The notes: generated by a model not told the origin, from the sequence alone. 64,000 nucleotides of DNA from JAJYSO01 sp964586655 (GCA_964586655.1 CAZPGY010000005.1:62001-126000); one strand, 5' to 3'; counted from the stretch's first letter, positions 1 through 8,157 are shown. Made by a program: numbers and translations.

Positions 1-624
1 AAAAGCTATGCCTCTACCATTGAAGAAGGACGCGCTGATCTTGTGGGACTTTATTATTTAATGGATCCCATTATGGAAGAAATGGGCTTTACCGATGACT
101 ATAAAAAGCTGGGAAAAGCAGCCTACAACGGTTATATCCGCAACGGACTCATGACCCAGTTGATTCGTATTGAGTTGGGAGATGATATTGAAGAAGCTCA
201 CATGCGCAACCGACACTGGATTAGCCAATGGGCCTATGAAAAAGGAAAGAAAGACAGTGTCATTGTTAAAAAAGTAGAAGACGGGAAAACTTACTTTGTC
301 ATTCAGGACTATGAGAAATTGCGCGATTTGTTTGGACAGCTGTTGCGAGAAGTACAACGCATCAAGTCTCAAGGAGACTATGAAGCTGCCAAGCAATTGG
401 TAGAAACTTATGGGGTGAAAGTAGACCCCGAATTGCACAAAGAAGTCTTAGAACGAAATGCCCCTATTGCCACCCCGCCCTATGGTGGTTTTGTCAATCC
501 GGTATTGGTGCCCGTTAAAAACGACGAAGGGGAAATTGTGGACATTAAAGTTACTCAACCCGACAGTTTTGCCGAGCAGATGTTGAACTATTCTAAAAAA
601 TACAACAATCTGCCGGTGAACTAA
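1..624 (+). CDS. Dipeptidyl-peptidase III family (M49) zinc peptidase, C-terminal part
   Basis: The frame is open from the first base, so only the last 207 residues are present and the start lies outside the window. M49 peptidases bind zinc through HExxGH and a later EExRA(E/D) motif. The second motif is visible as TIEEGRADL at fragment residues 6-14, followed by a helical LYYLMDPIMEEMG stretch. The first motif must lie upstream. The family removes dipeptides from peptide N termini; whether this member is secreted or cytoplasmic cannot be told without its N terminus. The end at TAA is followed by an imperfect hairpin. Assignment rests on one motif and the general look of the C-terminal region, so it is good but not certain. 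Confidence 0.75.
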   Translation, partial: KSYASTIEEGRADLVGLYYLMDPIMEEMGFTDDYKKLGKAAYNGYIRNGLMTQLIRIELGDDIEEAHMRNRHWISQWAYEKGKKDSVIVKKVEDGKTYFVIQDYEKLRDLFGQLLREVQRIKSQGDYEAAKQLVETYGVKVDPELHKEVLERNAPIATPPYGGFVNPVLVPVKNDEGEIVDIKVTQPDSFAEQMLNYSKKYNNLPVN

Positions 625-661
625 TCCTTATTTATCTACAAACAAAATCAGGAAGTAGATC

Positions 662-704
662 AACCCCGTTTCTCGTACGACATGAGCGTATAGGGAAACA
701 GGGT
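662..704 (+). terminator. Imperfect hairpin after the M49 peptidase gene
   Basis: AACCCCGTTTC (662-672) pairs with GAAACAGGGTT (694-704) around a 21-nt loop, about 40 bp past the stop codon. It is followed by a moderately T-rich stretch. Weak candidate for a transcript end. Confidence 0.35.
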
Positions 705-824
705 TTGTTTTGGCCCGCACTTTCACTTCTATTGAAAACCAACCGGAATAACTTGTGTTGAGCCTGTCGAAATAAAGAGGTTTGTAAATTTTATAGACTA
801 AAAATTGATTCCTATAATTTGTCA

Positions 825-899
825 TGCCGTATGTTTACAATTAAATAGATCAGCGAAGCCAGAAGCTGAAGCTGGTCTATATTAATTGTCATTACGGTA
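825..899. repeat. Large imperfect inverted repeat between the M49 gene and yicC
   Basis: A 30-nt arm (825-854, ending AATAGATCAGC) pairs with a 29-nt arm (871-899, starting GCTGGTCTATATT) across a 16-nt loop. Most of both arms can pair. The surrounding 625-1076 interval has no credible gene; it also holds a TTGAGCCTGTCGAAATAAAG fragment near 757-777, similar to a segment of the family A elements. The role is unknown: it could be a terminator-like RNA or the remains of a small mobile repeat. Confidence 0.5.
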
Positions 900-1046
900 T
901 TACTTGGAGATAGCGCTGTTTGGGTAGATTGAACGGATTTGTGTGTCTTTAATGGTATAATTTGGACGATTCAGCCGGATTTTATAAAAGCATGAAAAGT
1001 TTATCTCATTGTGTTTCGGGATGATTTTCAATGAATAAATTTTATG

Positions 1047-1054
1047 TACTTTTG
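1047..1054 (+). promoter_or_regulatory. -7 promoter box for yicC-gmk
   Basis: TACTTTTG matches the Bacteroidota -7 consensus TAnnTTTG. It lies 23 bp before the chosen yicC ATG at 1077. An earlier in-frame ATG at 1044 would lie upstream of the transcript start, which argues against it. Confidence 0.55.
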
Positions 1055-1076
1055 CACAACTTGTAAAGACAATTCA

Positions 1077-1943
1077 ATGATTCAATCCATGACCGGGTTT
1101 GGAAAAGAGATCATTTCCCTGCCCCACAAAAAAATTACGATTGAGCTGAAATCCCTCAACAGCAAGAAGCTCGATTTATACCTTAATTTGCCTCCCGAAT
1201 ACAGTGAAAAGGAGCTTTATTTGCGAAAACTTATCTCCGAAAAACTCGGTCGCGGTAAGGTGAACCTGTCTTTTTATATTGAAAACACAAACGGCAAAAC
1301 CGCTACAATCATCAACCACCAAGTGGTGCGCCATTATATGGAAGACCTGAAAAAAGTATCGGGAAGCGATTTGCACAGCGAACTGGAACTGCTCAAGATG
1401 GCTATCAGCCTTCCTGATGCACTGACCAACAGAAAGGAAGAGGTTGACGATCAGGAATTTGCTGCGATTGAAGAGGGGTTGCTGCAGGGCTTAAAAAGTC
1501 TTAATCAATACCGCACCGACGAAGGAAAAGCTTTGGAACAGGACTTTGAATTGCGCATCAAGAACTTGTCTGCTTTGTTGGAATCTGTAAAGGAAATGGA
1601 TCCCGAGCGTCTTGACAAAACCAAACAGCGTTTGCAAAATGCAGTTTCAGACTTGTCGGCAGCAGTAGATGAAAACCGTTTTGAACAAGAGCTGGTGTAC
1701 TATATTGAAAAATATGACATCACCGAGGAAACCACGCGCTTGGCCAATCATTTGGCTTATTTCTCCGAAACCCTATCGGCTCCCGAATCGAATGGGAAAA
1801 AGCTCAATTTCATCAGCCAGGAAATGGGACGTGAAATCAATACCATTGGTAGTAAATCTAATTATGCTCCCATGCAAAAACTCGTAGTTCAAATGAAAGA
1901 TGAGCTCGGTAAAATTAAAGAACAAATTTTAAATGTTTTGTAA
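1077..1943 (+). CDS. yicC: YicC family endoribonuclease-like protein
   Basis: A 288-residue protein starting MIQSMTGFGKE, the nearly invariant N terminus of the YicC/YloC family, so the ATG at 1077 is preferred to the in-frame ATG at 1044. The C-terminal DUF1732 part is recognisable from EETTRLANHLAYF and the closing block NFISQEMGREINTIGSKS. Members have been linked to RNA turnover and stress survival. The stop codon overlaps the gmk start by one base (TAATG), so the two are translationally coupled, a common pairing in bacteria. Length and motifs are normal for the family. Confidence 0.93.
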   Translation: MIQSMTGFGKEIISLPHKKITIELKSLNSKKLDLYLNLPPEYSEKELYLRKLISEKLGRGKVNLSFYIENTNGKTATIINHQVVRHYMEDLKKVSGSDLHSELELLKMAISLPDALTNRKEEVDDQEFAAIEEGLLQGLKSLNQYRTDEGKALEQDFELRIKNLSALLESVKEMDPERLDKTKQRLQNAVSDLSAAVDENRFEQELVYYIEKYDITEETTRLANHLAYFSETLSAPESNGKKLNFISQEMGREINTIGSKSNYAPMQKLVVQMKDELGKIKEQILNVL

Positions 1944-2515
1944 TGATTGAAGGGAAACTCATCGTGTTTTCGGCTCCTTCGGGTTCGGGAAAGACGACTA
2001 TTGTGCAGCACTTGCGAAAACAAAAAGACCTGAATTTGGACTTTTCCATTTCGGCGACTTCTCGAGCACCTCGCTCCAATGAAATAGACGGAAAGGATTA
2101 TTATTTTATGAGTGCCGAAACGTTTAAAAAGCACATCAAAAACGAGGATTTCCTGGAGTGGGAAGAAGTATATCGCGATAATTTTTACGGAACCTTAAAA
2201 AGTGAAATAGAGCGCATTTGGAAGCGAGGAAAGCATGTTATTTTTGATATTGATGTAGTGGGCGGACTGGATATCAAACACATCTATCCGGAACGTACCT
2301 TGGCTGTTTTTGTCAAACCTCCCAATATTGAAGAATTGAAAATACGCCTTAAAAAACGAGGCACTGAGAGTGAAGACAAAATCAATATGAGAGTGGCTAA
2401 AGCTTCCATTGAAATGGCTACGGCTCCACAGTTTGATTTCATTATCGTCAACAACAAGTTGGACAAAGCCCTGAAAGAAGCCCATAATTTAGTCAGAGAC
2501 TTTATCAGGTCGTAA
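1943..2515 (+). CDS. gmk: Guanylate kinase
   Basis: A 190-residue guanylate kinase that phosphorylates GMP to GDP with ATP. The P-loop is SAPSGSGKTT close to the N terminus. It is followed by the GMP-binding elements SATSRAPRSNEIDGKDY and the block EDFLEWEEVYRDNFYGT, then the lid region LKKRGTESEDKINMRV. All expected elements are present and the length is typical. Its ATG overlaps the yicC stop by one base. The next gene, a GT9 glycosyltransferase, starts 36 bp downstream on the same strand and may be co-transcribed. Confidence 0.96.
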   Translation: MIEGKLIVFSAPSGSGKTTIVQHLRKQKDLNLDFSISATSRAPRSNEIDGKDYYFMSAETFKKHIKNEDFLEWEEVYRDNFYGTLKSEIERIWKRGKHVIFDIDVVGGLDIKHIYPERTLAVFVKPPNIEELKIRLKKRGTESEDKINMRVAKASIEMATAPQFDFIIVNNKLDKALKEAHNLVRDFIRS

Positions 2516-2551
2516 AAATAAAACTATCTTGTAGCACCAAGTCTTCTAATC

Positions 2552-3601
2552 ATGGCGCAATCTCCAAAAGAACACCTTCTTGTCATTCGCCTCTCGGCCA
2601 TGGGAGATTGTGCTATCGCCATTCCCGTTTTACGTCGGCTGATGCAGACTTACCCTGAGGTAAAAGTCAGTATTCTGACCAAGCCTTTTTTTAAGCCGAT
2701 TTTTAAAAGTATTCCCGAATTACAAGTTATTACCGCCGATACACAAGGCGTGCATCGAGGCTTCCCGGGGCTTCTTAAACTGGCTTTGGAGCTGCGAAAA
2801 ATGGGTTTTGACAAAACAGCAGACCTGCACAATGTGTTACGGAGTAAGCTTATTCGCCTTCTCTTTACACTCTTTGGTATCAAATCGGCCAAAATCGATA
2901 AAGGTCGAACAGCAAAAAAAGCATTGACCCGGAGTGAAAATAAGGTTTTTAAACCGCTTAAAACCACTGCCCAGCGCTATGCCGAAGTTTTTCAAGCACT
3001 CGGCTACCCACTCGATTTGTCTCAGCAAATACCGGTTGAGAAAACAATTCTTCCCCAAAAGATTTATGAGTTTATCGGACATTCTACGAAGCCCTGGCTT
3101 GGCATAGCACCTTTTTCTGCTCACCCTTCCAAGGCGTATCCGTTAGATTTAATGGAAAAAATAATTGAAGAATTAAACCAATCCGATCAGTATAAGCTCT
3201 TGTTTTTTGGTGGCGGTAAAGCTGAAGTCGATTTGTTGCACAACCTGGCTTCCAAGTACAACAACAGCTACTGTATTGCAGGTAATTTTGAATTTGAAGA
3301 GCAATTAAAAGTCATTTCTAAACTCGACTTAATGTTGTCTATGGACAGCGGAAACGGGCATTTGGCAGCAATGTATGAAGTCCCAACCATTACTTTATGG
3401 GGCGGTACTCACCCTTATGCCGGCTTTGCACCTTTTGGTCAACCTGCTGAAAATCAGTTGGTACCCGATTTAGAGAAATACCCAAAACTCCCCAGTTCTG
3501 TCTTTGGTAAAAAGCAGCTGCCCGGCTATGAGAATGCCATGCGTACCATCTTGCCAAAACAGGTGCTACAACGAATTTATGAAGTATTGCAAAGCCCTTA
3601 A
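2552..3601 (+). CDS. Glycosyltransferase family 9 (ADP-heptose:LPS heptosyltransferase-like)
   Basis: A 349-residue GT9 protein. The N terminus HLLVIRLSAMGDCAIAIPVL is the classic heptosyltransferase start (RxSaxGDxxxaxPvL). The C-terminal nucleotide-sugar domain contains LDLMLSMDSGNGHLAA and TITLWGGTHPYAGFAP, matching the (D)SGxxHLAAA and G.T.P..... blocks of the family. It probably adds a heptose or related sugar to the lipopolysaccharide core at the inner face of the cytoplasmic membrane; the exact acceptor cannot be deduced. The stop codon TAA (3599-3601) is made by the terminal bases of a family A inverted-repeat element. Confidence 0.88.
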   Translation: MAQSPKEHLLVIRLSAMGDCAIAIPVLRRLMQTYPEVKVSILTKPFFKPIFKSIPELQVITADTQGVHRGFPGLLKLALELRKMGFDKTADLHNVLRSKLIRLLFTLFGIKSAKIDKGRTAKKALTRSENKVFKPLKTTAQRYAEVFQALGYPLDLSQQIPVEKTILPQKIYEFIGHSTKPWLGIAPFSAHPSKAYPLDLMEKIIEELNQSDQYKLLFFGGGKAEVDLLHNLASKYNNSYCIAGNFEFEEQLKVISKLDLMLSMDSGNGHLAAMYEVPTITLWGGTHPYAGFAPFGQPAENQLVPDLEKYPKLPSSVFGKKQLPGYENAMRTILPKQVLQRIYEVLQSP

Positions 3602-3832
3602 CCCGGGAAATTCATGAGATTTATTTTGGGCGGATTTTAGGCGTCAAATCCTGCAGCTGTACTTGCGTACTGCAAAGGGTTTGCAACGAAAAAGACGTCA
3701 AAATAAATCCAAGCAACATGAATTTTCCATAGCCCAAATTTGAGCCTTTATATTTTGTCTGTTTATACCATTAATTTTTTGATAATCTGCTACTTAGTTA
3801 TTCCTCACTTTGCGATGAATTTCTCGGGTTAA
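3599..3832. repeat. Family A inverted-repeat element, copy A1
   Basis: A 234-bp non-coding element between convergent genes. The left end TAACCCGGGAAATTCATGAG is the inverted complement of the right end ATGAATTTCTCGGGTTA (about 3814-3831). It contains CAAATCCTGCAGCTG, GGGTTTGCAACGAAA, GACGTCAAAATAAATC and TTTGAGCCTTTATATTTTGT, all shared with copies A2-A4. No ORF is credible. Its first three bases are the stop codon of the GT9 gene. It looks like a MITE-type or REP-like element. Confidence 0.8.
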
Positions 3833-3860
3833 AGAGGGAGGATAACAACCGGATATCAAA

Positions 3861-3885
3861 AAACCCCTTCGGCCTGAAGGGGTTT
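3861..3885. terminator. Bidirectional rho-independent terminator
   Basis: AAACCCCTTC (3861-3870) pairs perfectly with GAAGGGGTTT (3876-3885) around a 5-nt loop, with A-rich sequence on the left and T-rich on the right. It can stop transcripts of both the GT9 gene (+) and the DUF4168 gene (-). Confidence 0.85.
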
Positions 3886-3961
3886 TGCAATTTAAACATC
3901 AATATTGAATTAATTTGTAAGTCTAATTACACTAGAAGTGATATTACAAATTAATTTGGTG

Positions 3962-4447
3962 TTATTGCTGCATTTTTTCCATCATCAACTTGCGGAATTT
4001 TTGCTGCAATTGTGGGTTGGTCTGAATAGCCAACGCTATTTCTTTGTATCGATCTATACTCAGCTCACTGCCTTCAATAATTTTACTTTGTTTTTCTTGC
4101 AGTTCTTGCTGCACATCCTGCATTTTTTTGTCAATGTGCTTCTTTCCGAGCTTCTCTTTCTCCGTAAGTTGAAGTTCTTTTTGACTCATTTCGGCCATGC
4201 GGATTTCTTTGTAACGCTCAACGGTAAGCCCTTCGTCTTCAATTGCTTTCAACATTTTTTGCTGAACGCCTTCACTTTCTTTCATGATTTTTGTCTGTAC
4301 ATCGACAAATTTTTGCAATTCAGCATCATTCACTTCCGTTTTGGAGGGTTGTTTTTGCAGTTGTTGTGGAACTTGGGCAAAGACAGACATCCCGCCAAAA
4401 AGAGCTACAAATAATACTATTGCTTTCATCTTTTTCATAGTAATCAT
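3962..4447 (-). CDS. Secreted DUF4168-like protein
   Basis: A 161-residue protein with a signal peptide (MITMKKMKAIVLFVALFGG, cleavage likely after VFA). The mature part is almost entirely charged helix rich in K, E and Q. Two related blocks can be seen: ELQKFVDVQTKIMKE followed by KAIEDEGLTVERYKEI, and later SELSIDRYKEIALAIQ. This (D)EGL(S/T)xxR(Y/F)xEI pattern is typical of DUF4168, a periplasmic family of unknown function. The ATG at 4447 was chosen because it begins the signal peptide; a second ATG three codons in is also possible, and the longer in-frame start at 4486 only adds residues that do not fit. Confidence 0.65.
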   Translation of the reverse strand: MITMKKMKAIVLFVALFGGMSVFAQVPQQLQKQPSKTEVNDAELQKFVDVQTKIMKESEGVQQKMLKAIEDEGLTVERYKEIRMAEMSQKELQLTEKEKLGKKHIDKKMQDVQQELQEKQSKIIEGSELSIDRYKEIALAIQTNPQLQQKFRKLMMEKMQQ

Positions 4448-4901
4448 AGTTTTATTTTTTTGATTTATACATAAATTGAATACCAATTATAGGCATATTC
4501 TGAGAGTCTCCAGCAGATACGTTCAAATTTTAATAAACATTAACGAAATGAGAGACAGTGCCTTTTAAATGCATTTCACCGATTATGATCCTGTAGCAAA
4601 GCCTTATTACAAGCGAGATAAATCAATTAATTCTTTCAAAAAACAATGGGGTAAATGATTGTTTTTTTGTTAAGCTCGTTCTAAAAGACAACCTAAAAAC
4701 TCGTGTCCTGCTTGATGGATAGTTGTTGTTGAAAATAGTGATTTGGTGGTTTTATAAAAAGCAGGTGCTTTCACTAATTTATTAATAGTATTGCCAAGAA
4801 ATATTTTCGAGTATTACAGGTTTTTATGGTGTCAATCTAAACATTAAGTACTCAGGCTGACAAAAAAATCTCGAGTACCTTTGTAGAAAAGCACTATTCT
4901 T
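4448..4901. other. Intergenic region, AT-rich, divergent
   Basis: No gene, RNA or repeat is visible between the DUF4168 gene (-) and the DCC gene (+) apart from promoter sequence near each start. Confidence 0.6.
4876..4883 (+). promoter_or_regulatory. -7 promoter box for the DCC-family gene
   Basis: TACCTTTG fits TAnnTTTG and lies 19 bp before the GTG start at 4902. No good -33 TTG is seen. Confidence 0.45.
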
Positions 4902-5303
4902 GTGGAGAACCAACGGGTGATACTTTTTGATGGCGTTTGCAACCTGTGCAATTGGGCGGTGCAATTTGTCCTGAAGCACGACAAAAAAGAGGTGTTTAAA
5001 TTTGCCGCTCTGCAGTCAGAGTATGCGACAAAGCAGTTGGCAGACCAAGGTTCTCCTAAAAACAATATGGAGAGTCTTGTCCTGATTGAAAACGGAAAGA
5101 TCTATCGGCAGTCCACGGCGGCTTTACGCATTGCCAAACAACTTTCCGGCGGATGGAAATTGTTGCAGATGTTTTTAATACTCCCTAAATTTATTCGCGA
5201 TCCGATATACAATTTCATTGCCCGCCGTCGCTATCGATGGTTTGGGAAGCGAGCGGAATGCAGGGTGCCGAGCCCGGAATTAAAAAAACGGTTTTTGGGG
5301 TGA
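4902..5303 (+). CDS. DCC family thiol-disulfide oxidoreductase-like protein (DUF393)
   Basis: A 133-residue protein with the family signature FDGVCNLCNWAVQFVLKHD near the N terminus: the DGxCxxC motif gives the family its DCC name. The middle contains KFAALQSEYATK and the end has the LPKFIRDPIYNFIARRRYRWFG block typical of these proteins. They are thought to have a thioredoxin-like fold, but substrates are unknown. The start is a GTG; no ATG is available in frame, and the promoter box 19 bp upstream fits. The gene stands alone, convergent with the frameshifted peptidase downstream. Confidence 0.85.
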   Translation: MENQRVILFDGVCNLCNWAVQFVLKHDKKEVFKFAALQSEYATKQLADQGSPKNNMESLVLIENGKIYRQSTAALRIAKQLSGGWKLLQMFLILPKFIRDPIYNFIARRRYRWFGKRAECRVPSPELKKRFLG

Positions 5304-5331
5304 TAAGAACGACCGTTGGTTGTTGGGGCTA

Positions 5332-5410
5332 TTGGCTGTTAGCCACTGATTAAAAATAGGACGAAGAGCCAACATCCGCAGTCTTTGGAATCTTTTTGTT
5401 TGTAGTGTGG
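5332..5410. repeat. Dispersed repeat C, copy 1
   Basis: TTGGCTGTTAGCCACTGAT followed by ATAGGACGAAGAGCCA and a TTTTTGTTTG stretch resembles 11162-11249 (TTGCTATTAGCCATTAAC, ATAGAACGAAAAGCCA, TTTTTGTTTTTGG). The two copies flank the decaying 5.5-11.2 kb region. Similarity was judged by eye. Confidence 0.4.
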
Positions 5411-5462
5411 GAAGTTAGGCGTCATTGTGTATTGCCATCATACGGTTCGCGATAGCTTCGTA

Positions 5463-6658
5463 TCATTCATTATCCTTACTAAGCTTTGCCAACTCGTTTA
5501 CCGCTGCCTGTTTAACGGCTTTATAAAGCTGCTTTTTGTTTTTGACGCCCAATAGGTCCATCAAGGTCCAAACCAATTGCTTGGTCTTATAAGTGTCTGT
5601 AAACATAAGGCACCTAACCCTGCCGGCCCTTGTTTTTGATACACCATCTGGCATAACAAAGCCCCGAAAGGATATTTGTAGTTGTAGCCATTCCATGGGA
5701 TTTTAGAACTTTGGCCGATAAGGTTTGTTATGGAATAAACCGTATCCTTATTGACAATGTCCTGGCAAAGTTTCCGCATATTATCTTGATAACTCTTGGT
5801 ATTATACAATCGTGATCCTAAATAGTAGGCACAACCTTCTTGTACAAGAAAACTGCGGGTGTTGTTTTTTGTGGAAAAAGCCAAATGCACTAATTCATGG
5901 GCATGAAAAGGGCCTTTGGTAGTTGTGATAATCCCTTCAGCCATAGAAGTATATCCGGTTGAAAAACCGGCGTACATATAATCAAAACCTTCTAATGCAG
6001 CTAATTCTTTGAGTGAGTTAGCTAAATAATACTGGACAACTTGATGGGGAGGGGATAAATGATAAGTTGATATTAATTGACTATAAAATTCTTCAGCATT
6101 ATTAGCCACAGCGGTATCCAGTGCATAGTTACAACTATAGTGATAAGTAAGATGTTTTGTTTGATAGGTTTGCCAGTTTTTGGTATAATGCACAAAATTG
6201 TTTTGCAACTTCCAGGTGCCATTTTGCTTAATAACATTGATTCGCTGAATACACCATATAAACCAAGATTTCTTTTTAAATTGATATTGTGCGCTAATAG
6301 TATACAAATGATCGTTTAACTTATCTATACCAAGAACGATAACGTTCATATAGTTCTTAACATATTGGATATCTATTCCTTGGGAACCGTAAATAAATTG
6401 AGCAGAAAAATCATAAGCATCGTATTTTTCTTTTTCCACATCATTCCAATATTTCCCGCTATATGTAGAAGGATCTGCGTATAAGTAATTTTTAAAAAGC
6501 TCGAAAATTTCTTTTTTTTCCGGTTTTGCTTTAAGGTTTACCCTAAAGACAATAATATTCAAACTATCCTTAGCTTGCGCTTGTTCCTTTCTATTTTGGG
6601 CTTGAGTAAAATTTACGACAAAAAATAGAGTAAATAGAATAGTACCAATACATTTCAT
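5463..6658 (-). pseudogene. Secreted gluzincin-like zinc peptidase, frameshifted near its 3' end
   Basis: The intact frame runs from 6658 to a premature stop at 5561 (365 residues). It has a signal peptide (KCIGTILFTLFFVVNFTQA) and a zinc-peptidase core: HELVH in FHAHELVHLAF, followed by the third ligand region LVQEGCAYYLG. Before the stop the frame degenerates into QTLIRPSNWFGP, while the neighbouring frame continues convincingly as LMDLLGVKNKKQLYKAVKQ and ends at 5463. A single-base indel between about 5580 and 5625 explains both. The restored protein would be about 397 residues. It could be a real inactivating mutation or an assembly error. The substrate is unknown; the DUF6624 genes lie upstream on the same strand. 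Confidence 0.75.
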
Positions 6659-6859
6659 AGCAGATGGTTTTAAAAGTTAACTTAAAGAGGCTTGTATTTG
6701 TTGATATGAATAATAAGAAAGGTAACTTGGGTAGATCCTTTTTGCTTTTATGTTTTGAAATATACCAATAACACCTTCAATCCATTTTGTTGCATTTACT
6801 ACTTGAATTCAATAAGGCTTAAAAAAATGTATTTCATAGTTATTGTCAAGTTAATAAGG
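6659..6859 (-). other. Gene-poor stretch with a possible protein tail
   Basis: On the minus strand a 43-codon open frame (6808-6677, no start codon) encodes residues such as NATKWIEGVIGIFQNIK and RIYPSYLSYYSYQQ, which read like a protein C terminus. It might be the tail of the gene whose N terminus is at 6970, with the middle deleted. This is a guess from composition only. Confidence 0.25.
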
Positions 6860-6970
6860 CTACATCTTATTAGTATTCAAGTGTTTAATACCACGTTGTT
6901 TTTTTTTTAATAACCATTCCAGAACTTCATTCGTGGTTTTATCTCTCTGCTCCGTAATTATTTTAATCAT
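6860..6970 (-). pseudogene. N-terminal remnant of an ATP-grasp peptide maturase (grasp-with-spasm type)
   Basis: A 36-codon frame starts MIKIITEQRDKTTNEVLEWL and continues with KKKQRGIKHLNTNKM before a stop. The pattern MIxIxxxxxDxTTNxVxxWLL followed by a basic stretch and N/D residues matches, from memory, the N terminus of the ATP-grasp ligase in Bacteroidota grasp-with-spasm RiPP systems. The rest of the roughly 300-residue enzyme is missing. Its start lies 2 bp below the stop of the upstream DUF6624 gene (6972) on the same strand, so it would have been the next gene in that operon. A frameshifted Gly-Gly leader peptide 900 bp upstream supports the idea. A chance short ORF is the alternative. 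Confidence 0.45.
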
Positions 6971-6971
6971 C

Positions 6972-7859
6972 CTACTGTAAACTTAACGTATCAGGAGTGG
7001 TATATCCTGAAGGCAATTTATAGCCATACACTTTATGCATATACCACATCGGTGCTAAGCCTACCTTTTTTCTGCGTTTATCCACATCTTTGACATCCTT
7101 TAGGGGGTACAACTTAAATTGCCCCCAATAGGTACCGTAGATTTGTTTTCCTTCTTTATGTGCCGCCTTATTATCCGCAAACGGCACCCAAAAACGCTTT
7201 CTTATTTTTCCTGCCTTTATCTGTTTGTTAATAAAAGGGTGAAAAAATGACCAAAAGTGGTTATTGCTTTGATAACTCCTACGATGATGCCATAAAATCA
7301 GCCATCCCTTTGGTTGCCAACCATATTTTTTGGTAATGGCAATAAGTCGTACAGCATTGAGGGAATCAACACGGCGGAATTCTTCTGCACTGACCTGAGT
7401 ACTCCTGACCCTTTGATCTTCTTTAACTAGGCTATCTACAATCTTATAAATTTTAGGATGTTTTAAATTGGCAAAGAATTGAGTGGTATATTCTGCATAT
7501 TTATTTTTAATCTGTTGAAATAGGGGATTATCCCTAAAATTTTTAAATCCTTTAAACCTTGAAAAATAATCCTCGTCGGCATTGGTGCGGACAATCGCCT
7601 TAATGATTAATCGTTTAGCCATGCTATCCTTTTTCAAATGCAAAGCTGCCGAAGCTGCATAAAAATAATCCCTTGCGGCATCATCCGGGATGATTTTAAA
7701 AGCAGCTTTAAATTTAATCAAGGCCTCTTGGTAGTGTCCATCAACATAATTGAGCATCGCCTGTCTCTTTAATAAATCGTAGCGGTCATACCGAGTTTGT
7801 TCTTGCCCTAAACAGCTTAGTGATAAAAAACTGATAATTATTACCCAAATAATCTTCAT
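6972..7859 (-). CDS. Secreted TPR-like/DUF6624 protein, paralogue 1
   Basis: A 295-residue protein with a signal peptide (MKIIWVIIISFLSLSCLGQ). Residues about 30-100 form a TPR-like pair (MLNYVDGHYQEALIKFKAAF, FYAASAALHLKKDSMAKRLI). The C-terminal half carries the DUF6624 pattern: EDQRVRS, RRVDSLNAVRLIAITKKYGW, GKQIYGTYWGQF and VDKRRKKVGLAPMWYM. The function of DUF6624 is unknown. It is a close paralogue of the gene at 8158-9054. It begins 13 bp after the end of a frameshifted Gly-Gly leader peptide reading frame, so the two were probably co-transcribed. Confidence 0.7.
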   Translation of the reverse strand: MKIIWVIIISFLSLSCLGQEQTRYDRYDLLKRQAMLNYVDGHYQEALIKFKAAFKIIPDDAARDYFYAASAALHLKKDSMAKRLIIKAIVRTNADEDYFSRFKGFKNFRDNPLFQQIKNKYAEYTTQFFANLKHPKIYKIVDSLVKEDQRVRSTQVSAEEFRRVDSLNAVRLIAITKKYGWQPKGWLILWHHRRSYQSNNHFWSFFHPFINKQIKAGKIRKRFWVPFADNKAAHKEGKQIYGTYWGQFKLYPLKDVKDVDKRRKKVGLAPMWYMHKVYGYKLPSGYTTPDTLSLQ

Positions 7860-7872
7860 CCAATGTCTTTTA

Positions 7873-8081
7873 TTAATTACTTTTCACAGTTGATGTTTTC
7901 TTGGCGCACACGCCCCCGTAATGTAAAACTTCACCTTCCGATAATCTTCCATCTTCATTCGCATCTATATAGTAATCACAATATTTTTTCCCATTAATCC
8001 ACGTACCGGTATTTATTCTTGTTCCTCCAAAAATTGATTTAAAGGAGTTTGTTTTGTTTTAAATTTTTCTAATCGTTTCAT
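7873..8081 (-). pseudogene. Gly-Gly leader RiPP-type precursor peptide, frameshifted
   Basis: From ATG 8081 the frame reads MKRLEKFKTKQ and stops soon after. The overlapping frame gives NSFKSIFGGTRINTG and continues through KKYCDYYIDANEDGRLSEGE and LHYGGVCAKKTSTVKSN to TAA at 7873. Joining the two with a one-base change in the A-rich stretch 8052-8070 gives a peptide of about 69 residues: a basic MKxLEKFK leader, a (K)SIFGG cleavage motif and a core rich in D, E, S and T. This is the architecture of Bacteroidota natural-product precursors exported by peptidase-containing ABC transporters. The gene sits between the two DUF6624 genes in the same orientation. No transporter or intact modifying enzyme is in the window. 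Confidence 0.6.
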
Positions 8082-8157
8082 AATTTAAGTTATTTAATTA
8101 TTTGCTTCTACTCTGTTAAAGGCTTTTCGAAAACTGCCTATCTTAAATCTTCAATGG

